This document shows, piece by piece, positions 60,780 to 64,000 of a DNA stretch of 64,000 bases. Source of the stretch: Pontibacter flavimaris (GTDB taxonomy: Bacteria > Bacteroidota > Bacteroidia > Cytophagales > Hymenobacteraceae). Positions within the stretch are counted from its first letter, which is position 1; each line of letters begins with the position of its first letter. The notes beneath the pieces were generated by a model. It searched no databases. It was not told where the DNA came from and was given only the letters and a program-made list of their open reading frames with translations. The position numbers and the translations under genes are program-made. The stretch is taken from contig NZ_LVWA01000009.1 in NCBI RefSeq assembly GCF_001907195.1, positions 62,001 through 126,000 of the forward strand. Reading direction: 5' to 3'.

Positions 60780-61586
60780 ATGCTCGATTTCCCGAACGCC
60801 AAGATAAACCTGGGCTTGTACATCACCGAGAAGCGCCCCGACGGTTTCCACAACCTGCAGTCGTGCTTTTACCCGGTGCGCTGGTGCGATGCGTTGGAGC
60901 TACTGCCTGCGGAGGAGTTGCGGTTTGATATGACGGGCCTGCCGGTGCCCGGAAACCCGGAGACGAACCTGTGCCTGAAAGCCTACAAGCTGCTGCAGCA
61001 GGATTACAACTTGCCGCCGGTGCACCTGCACCTGCACAAGGTGATACCCATGGGAGCGGGCCTGGGAGGCGGCTCTGCGGACGCGGCTTTTACCCTGCGC
61101 CTGCTTAACCAGCAGTTTGCGTTAAATCTAAGCGATGAGGTACTGGAGAACTACGCCCGCCAACTGGGCTCCGACTGCGCTTTCTTCGTGCAGAACAAGC
61201 CCGTTATCGCCACGGAACGCGGGGATGTGTTTACGCCGGTCGCCCTGGACCTGAGCGGCTATACATGTGTGGTGGTTTACCCGGGCATCCACATCACCAC
61301 GGCAGAGGCTTACGGAAGTATAAAACCGCAGCAACCTTCCTGCTCTATGGAGATGCTCCTGAAGCAGGACGTGAAAGTATGGAAAGAGGTGCTGAAGAAC
61401 GACTTTGAGGAAGCCCTATTCCCGAAGTACCCGGAGCTGCCACAGCTAAAGGAGCAGCTCTATGAGGCTGGCGCCACCTATGCCGCCATGACGGGCTCGG
61501 GCTCCGCCGTGTACGGCCTGTTTAAGGAGACGCCCCCTAACTTAGTCTTTCCCGCTCACTACGCTGTCTGGCAGGGGCTGCTGTAG
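60780..61586 (+). CDS. ispE: 4-diphosphocytidyl-2-C-methyl-D-erythritol kinase
   Basis: A 268-residue GHMP kinase of the MEP isoprenoid pathway. Seen: MLDFPNAKINLGLYITEKRP with the substrate-site Lys, DGFHNLQSCFYPV, the GHMP ATP loop PMGAGLGGGSADAAF (near 89-103), the Asp of LGSDCAFFVQNKP, and AMTGSGSAVYGLF motif 3 (near 245). ATG 60780 is chosen over TTG 60750 because the family N-terminus begins there. Its last 45 bases overlap the convergent DMT transporter gene. Confidence 0.95.
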   Translation: MLDFPNAKINLGLYITEKRPDGFHNLQSCFYPVRWCDALELLPAEELRFDMTGLPVPGNPETNLCLKAYKLLQQDYNLPPVHLHLHKVIPMGAGLGGGSADAAFTLRLLNQQFALNLSDEVLENYARQLGSDCAFFVQNKPVIATERGDVFTPVALDLSGYTCVVVYPGIHITTAEAYGSIKPQQPSCSMEMLLKQDVKVWKEVLKNDFEEALFPKYPELPQLKEQLYEAGATYAAMTGSGSAVYGLFKETPPNLVFPAHYAVWQGLL

Positions 61587-62483
61587 TTTCCTTTTACGGC
61601 GCTTTTCCAGCGTGTCCAGCACAGGGTAAATAAACACACTCAGCAGGATAACCCCGGCGCCTATGTAAAAGCCCTGCGATAGCTGGTCGCCCTCGTTAAA
61701 GATAAACCAGGCAAGTATAATCCCATACACCGGCTCCAGGTTCACGGTCAGGTTCACAGTATAGGCTGAGATGCGCTGCATCAGGCGAACGGAAGCGGTG
61801 TAGGCATACACCGTGCAGGCCAGCGCCAGCACCAGCAGGTATATCCAATCCATTCCGGTAAGGCCGAAGTTCAGGCTGCCCTCTGCAAAGTATAACGTAT
61901 AAACCGGGAAGAAGAGCACCGTGCCCACAAACGCCCCGGCCATCTCATACATGGTAATGGTGGTGGAGGGTATCGTCTTGACCAGGTTGGCGTTGATGAT
62001 GGTGAAGATAGAGCCAAGCAGTGCCGCGCCTATGGCCATGCTGATGCCCAGCACACTATCGAAACTGGTTTCGTGCTGGAAGATGATGTAGAGACCCATG
62101 ATCACGAGCAGGGCCAGGAAAATCTCGTGTGGCTTTACCTTGCCCTTGTTGAAGAGCGGCTCCAGAAAGGCTGTCCAGAGGCTGCTGGTGGAGAGGCCCA
62201 CCAAACTGATGGACACCGAAGACACCCGCGCCGCCGCAAAGAACAGAATCCAGTGGGCAGCAATGACTACACCTACCAGCATGATCCGGATAACCATGGC
62301 GCGCCCTATCCCAAAAGGCGTGCCGTTCCTATACATGATGGCTCCCAGCGCCAGCGCCGTGATGAGGGTGCGCATGGCCACCAGCTCCACGGCAGGTATG
62401 GTGATCAGCTTACCAAGTATGGCCGTGAAGCCCCACAGGAAGATAACAAAGTGGAGCTCGATAAAATCTTTGAGACGTGGCAT
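61542..62483 (-). CDS. EamA/DMT superfamily transporter
   Basis: A 313-residue inner-membrane protein with ten predicted helices in two EamA repeats. Repeat 1 shows FVIFLWGFTAILGKLITIPA, LVAMRTLITALALG and ARVSSVSISLVGLSTSSLWTA (given in parts); repeat 2 shows TITMYEMAGAFVGTVLF and NLEPVYGIILAWFIFNEGDQL, the usual EPVxxxxxxxxxxGE-like end. Members export or import amino acids and other small metabolites; the substrate is unknown. Its ATG abuts the stop codon of the LptF/G gene (TAA-ATG), so both are one unit. Overlaps the ispE 3' end by 45 bases. Confidence 0.9.
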   Translation of the reverse strand: MPRLKDFIELHFVIFLWGFTAILGKLITIPAVELVAMRTLITALALGAIMYRNGTPFGIGRAMVIRIMLVGVVIAAHWILFFAAARVSSVSISLVGLSTSSLWTAFLEPLFNKGKVKPHEIFLALLVIMGLYIIFQHETSFDSVLGISMAIGAALLGSIFTIINANLVKTIPSTTITMYEMAGAFVGTVLFFPVYTLYFAEGSLNFGLTGMDWIYLLVLALACTVYAYTASVRLMQRISAYTVNLTVNLEPVYGIILAWFIFNEGDQLSQGFYIGAGVILLSVFIYPVLDTLEKRRKRKLQQPLPDSVVSGKD

Positions 62484-63560
62484 TTAGCGCGGAACGTAAC
62501 GGTATAATAAAAAGCCGATGCCTGTAAACACGATGGTCGGGATCCAGGCGGCGATCTGCGGCGCAATATCGCCCACCTGCGCCAGGCTTCGGCTCGTGAT
62601 CACGAAAATGATGAAGATGAAGGCCAGCAAAAAGCCCAGCGCAATCTGGAAGCCCACGCCACCCCGCGCCTTGCGCGCACTCACGATCACCCCGATCACG
62701 GTAAGTATGATGATGGCGAAGGGGTAGCTGAAGCGCTCATACTTTTCGATGAGGTACGTCTCGATGTCGTCGGCGCCACGTGCTATCTTCTCGTTGATGT
62801 AGTCGTTCAGCTGCGTCAGCGTCAGGGTCTGCTCCAGCTTGTAGGTGCTCTCAAAGTCCTTGGGCCACATATTTAGGGTGGTATCCAGGTTGCTGCCTTT
62901 GTAAATGGTTTCGTTCTCGCCATCAAAGGTGCGCAGCGTGTACTGGTTGATGTGCCACTTCTCTTTCTCGGCGTTCCAGGAGATGCTGCTGGCGCTGAGC
63001 TTCTGGTGCAGGTCAGTGCCCTTTATGGTTTCCATGGCAAAGTTGTAGCCAATGTGGGCCGCGTTGTTGTAACTCTCCATGTACACGTAAGCATCCGGCC
63101 CGATTTTGATGTGGATGTTGCGGCTGTCGTAGGTAAAGGGGCTCTTGATGTACTTCACCTCAAAAGCTACCCGCTCTTTGTTCGCGATGGGGATCACCCA
63201 GCCGATCAGCACGAAGATAGTGGCCCCGATGATCGAGGCACCTATCAGGTAAGGCACCAGCAGGCGCCTGAAACTCACGCCGCTGCTCAGGATGGCCACA
63301 ATCTCGGTATGCGAGGCCAGCTTGGCCGTAACGAAAACCGTGGCGATGAACACCGTGATCGGACTGAGCATGTTGGCGTAAAACGGCACCAGGTTCAGAA
63401 AATAATCGAACAGGATCTCGTGCGCACTTGGGTTCGTCTTGATGAAGTCGTCATTCTTCTCGGTGAATTCAATCACCAGAATAACGGCCACTAAAATCAG
63501 CACCGTAAACACGTAGGCGCTCAGGAACTTCTTTAGTATGTACTTGTCGAGGAGCTTCAA
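62484..63560 (-). CDS. LptF/LptG family LPS export permease
   Basis: A 358-residue YjgP/YjgQ-type permease that, with LptB and LptC, extracts lipopolysaccharide from the inner membrane. Seen: opening LLDKYILKKFLSAYVFTVLI, helix 2 PFYANMLSPITVFIATVFV, HTEIVAILSSGVSFRRLLVPY (coupling helix contacting LptB, given in parts), a periplasmic beta-jellyroll from about 130 to 250, and three C-terminal helices. Bacteroidota often carry LptF and LptG apart; which one this is cannot be decided. First gene of a unit with the DMT transporter. Confidence 0.92.
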   Translation of the reverse strand: MKLLDKYILKKFLSAYVFTVLILVAVILVIEFTEKNDDFIKTNPSAHEILFDYFLNLVPFYANMLSPITVFIATVFVTAKLASHTEIVAILSSGVSFRRLLVPYLIGASIIGATIFVLIGWVIPIANKERVAFEVKYIKSPFTYDSRNIHIKIGPDAYVYMESYNNAAHIGYNFAMETIKGTDLHQKLSASSISWNAEKEKWHINQYTLRTFDGENETIYKGSNLDTTLNMWPKDFESTYKLEQTLTLTQLNDYINEKIARGADDIETYLIEKYERFSYPFAIIILTVIGVIVSARKARGGVGFQIALGFLLAFIFIIFVITSRSLAQVGDIAPQIAAWIPTIVFTGIGFLLYRYVPR

Positions 63561-63650
63561 CTTAAGTTAGAAAGTTTAAAGTTAGAAAGTTAGAAAGTGG
63601 GAGAATTAGCAAGTATAACTTTTTAACTTTCTAACTCTCTAACTTTCTAA
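63561..63650. repeat. Mirror-like GTTAGAAA/TTTCTAAC tract
   Basis: Units agttagaaag on the left and ctttctaact on the right form a long imperfect inverted repeat between the LptF/G start and the tgt stop, with an AAGTATA motif in the loop. Could act as a terminator for tgt. Confidence 0.7.
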
Positions 63651-64000
63651 CTACAAACGTGTCATCAATTTCTTTACCATCACATCTTTCCAGTCGCGGA
63701 AAGTTCCGTTCAGGATGTGCTGGCGGGCCTGCTTTACCAACCACAGGAAAAACGTGAGGTTGTGCACGCTGGCAATCTGGCCTGCCAGGTACTCAGTGCT
63801 GTGGATGAGGTGGCGCAGGTAGGCCTTGGTGTAAAACGTGCTTACGTAGCCACCCAGCTCCGCGTCTATCGGGCTGAAGTCATCGGCCCACTTCTTGTTC
63901 CGGATGTTGATGATGCCCTGCGTGGTGAACAGCATGCCGTTGCGGGCGTTGCGTGTGGGCAGCACGCAATCGAACATGTCCACGCCCAGGGCAATGTTCT
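63651..64000 (-). CDS. tgt: Queuine/preQ1 tRNA-guanine transglycosylase, 3' part
   Basis: The C-terminal ~116 residues of Tgt; the gene continues beyond the window edge. The enzyme exchanges guanine-34 in tRNAs with GUN anticodons for preQ1. Seen: GVDMFDCVLPTRNARNGMLF with the nucleophile Asp-region and tRNA-binding segment, then PIDAELGGYVSTFYTKAYLRH, IASVHNLTFFLWLVKQAR. In E. coli Tgt this middle part is ECDCYTC with three zinc Cys; here they read Leu, Gly and Ser, while the His ligand (SVHNL) is kept. So the usual zinc site seems to be missing. Confidence 0.92.
   Translation of the reverse strand, partial: NIALGVDMFDCVLPTRNARNGMLFTTQGIINIRNKKWADDFSPIDAELGGYVSTFYTKAYLRHLIHSTEYLAGQIASVHNLTFFLWLVKQARQHILNGTFRDWKDVMVKKLMTRL

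Overview
The window looks like chromosomal DNA of a Bacteroidota bacterium of the Cytophagales/Hymenobacteraceae type (Pontibacter-like; the genus is a guess). The evidence is: many genes are preceded by the Bacteroidota -7 element TAnnTTTG; porT lies directly behind ubiE; a PorE-like TPR/PD40/OmpA protein, a DUF5606 protein and DUF5686 and TonB-receptor proteins with carboxypeptidase-regulatory domains are present; atpD-atpC stand apart from the other ATP synthase genes. Most genes are housekeeping and moderately GC-rich. No integrase, transposase, phage gene or CRISPR array was seen.

Layout. 1-7 kb: ZIP-like membrane protein, dicarboxylate/amino-acid symporter, cyclophilin, fasciclin lipoprotein, SDR, and the coupled pair waaA-rsgA. 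7-12 kb: an AT-rich pair of orphan genes separated by a folded inverted repeat, a GNAT gene broken by one stop codon and still overlapping a methyltransferase, VOC protein, crcB, and an HxlR regulator divergent from a DsbA-like protein. 12.6-20 kb: Fur/PerR-like regulator plus peroxiredoxin with a candidate operator, enoyl-CoA hydratase, aspartokinase, fbp, DUF5606, TonB-C protein, engB. 20.9-25 kb: type IX secretion genes (PorE-like, ubiE-porT) and an SDR. 25-34 kb: a lipoprotein with kinase-like signatures, DUF5686 protein, a TonB receptor with a PepSY reductase (iron uptake), and an internally deleted OmpA gene. 34-42 kb: aldo/keto reductase, typA, msrB, small proteins, metG. 42-46 kb: an HD-PycTM (Pycsar effector family) protein divergent from a class III nucleotide cyclase with TPRs. 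46-55 kb: MFS, pth, rplY, prs, tRNA-Gln, purL, atpDC. 55-64 kb: K+/H+ antiporter, trans-sulfuration enzyme, DegT aminotransferase, ispE, DMT transporter, LptF/G and the 3' part of tgt.

The strongest unexplained signal is a short motif, AAGTATA(A), found about 180 times by hand count on both strands, inside and between genes, against roughly six expected by chance. It is missing from most genes expected to be highly expressed and piles up in intergenic arrays. A second signal is a family of 300-400 bp intergenic repeats (three copies) that carry small palindromic insertions nested inside other palindromes, with AAGTATA arrays of different length at one fixed internal site. The HD-PycTM/cyclase pair is the best candidate for a functional signalling or defence system; the cyclase has Gln at both positions that normally select adenine.
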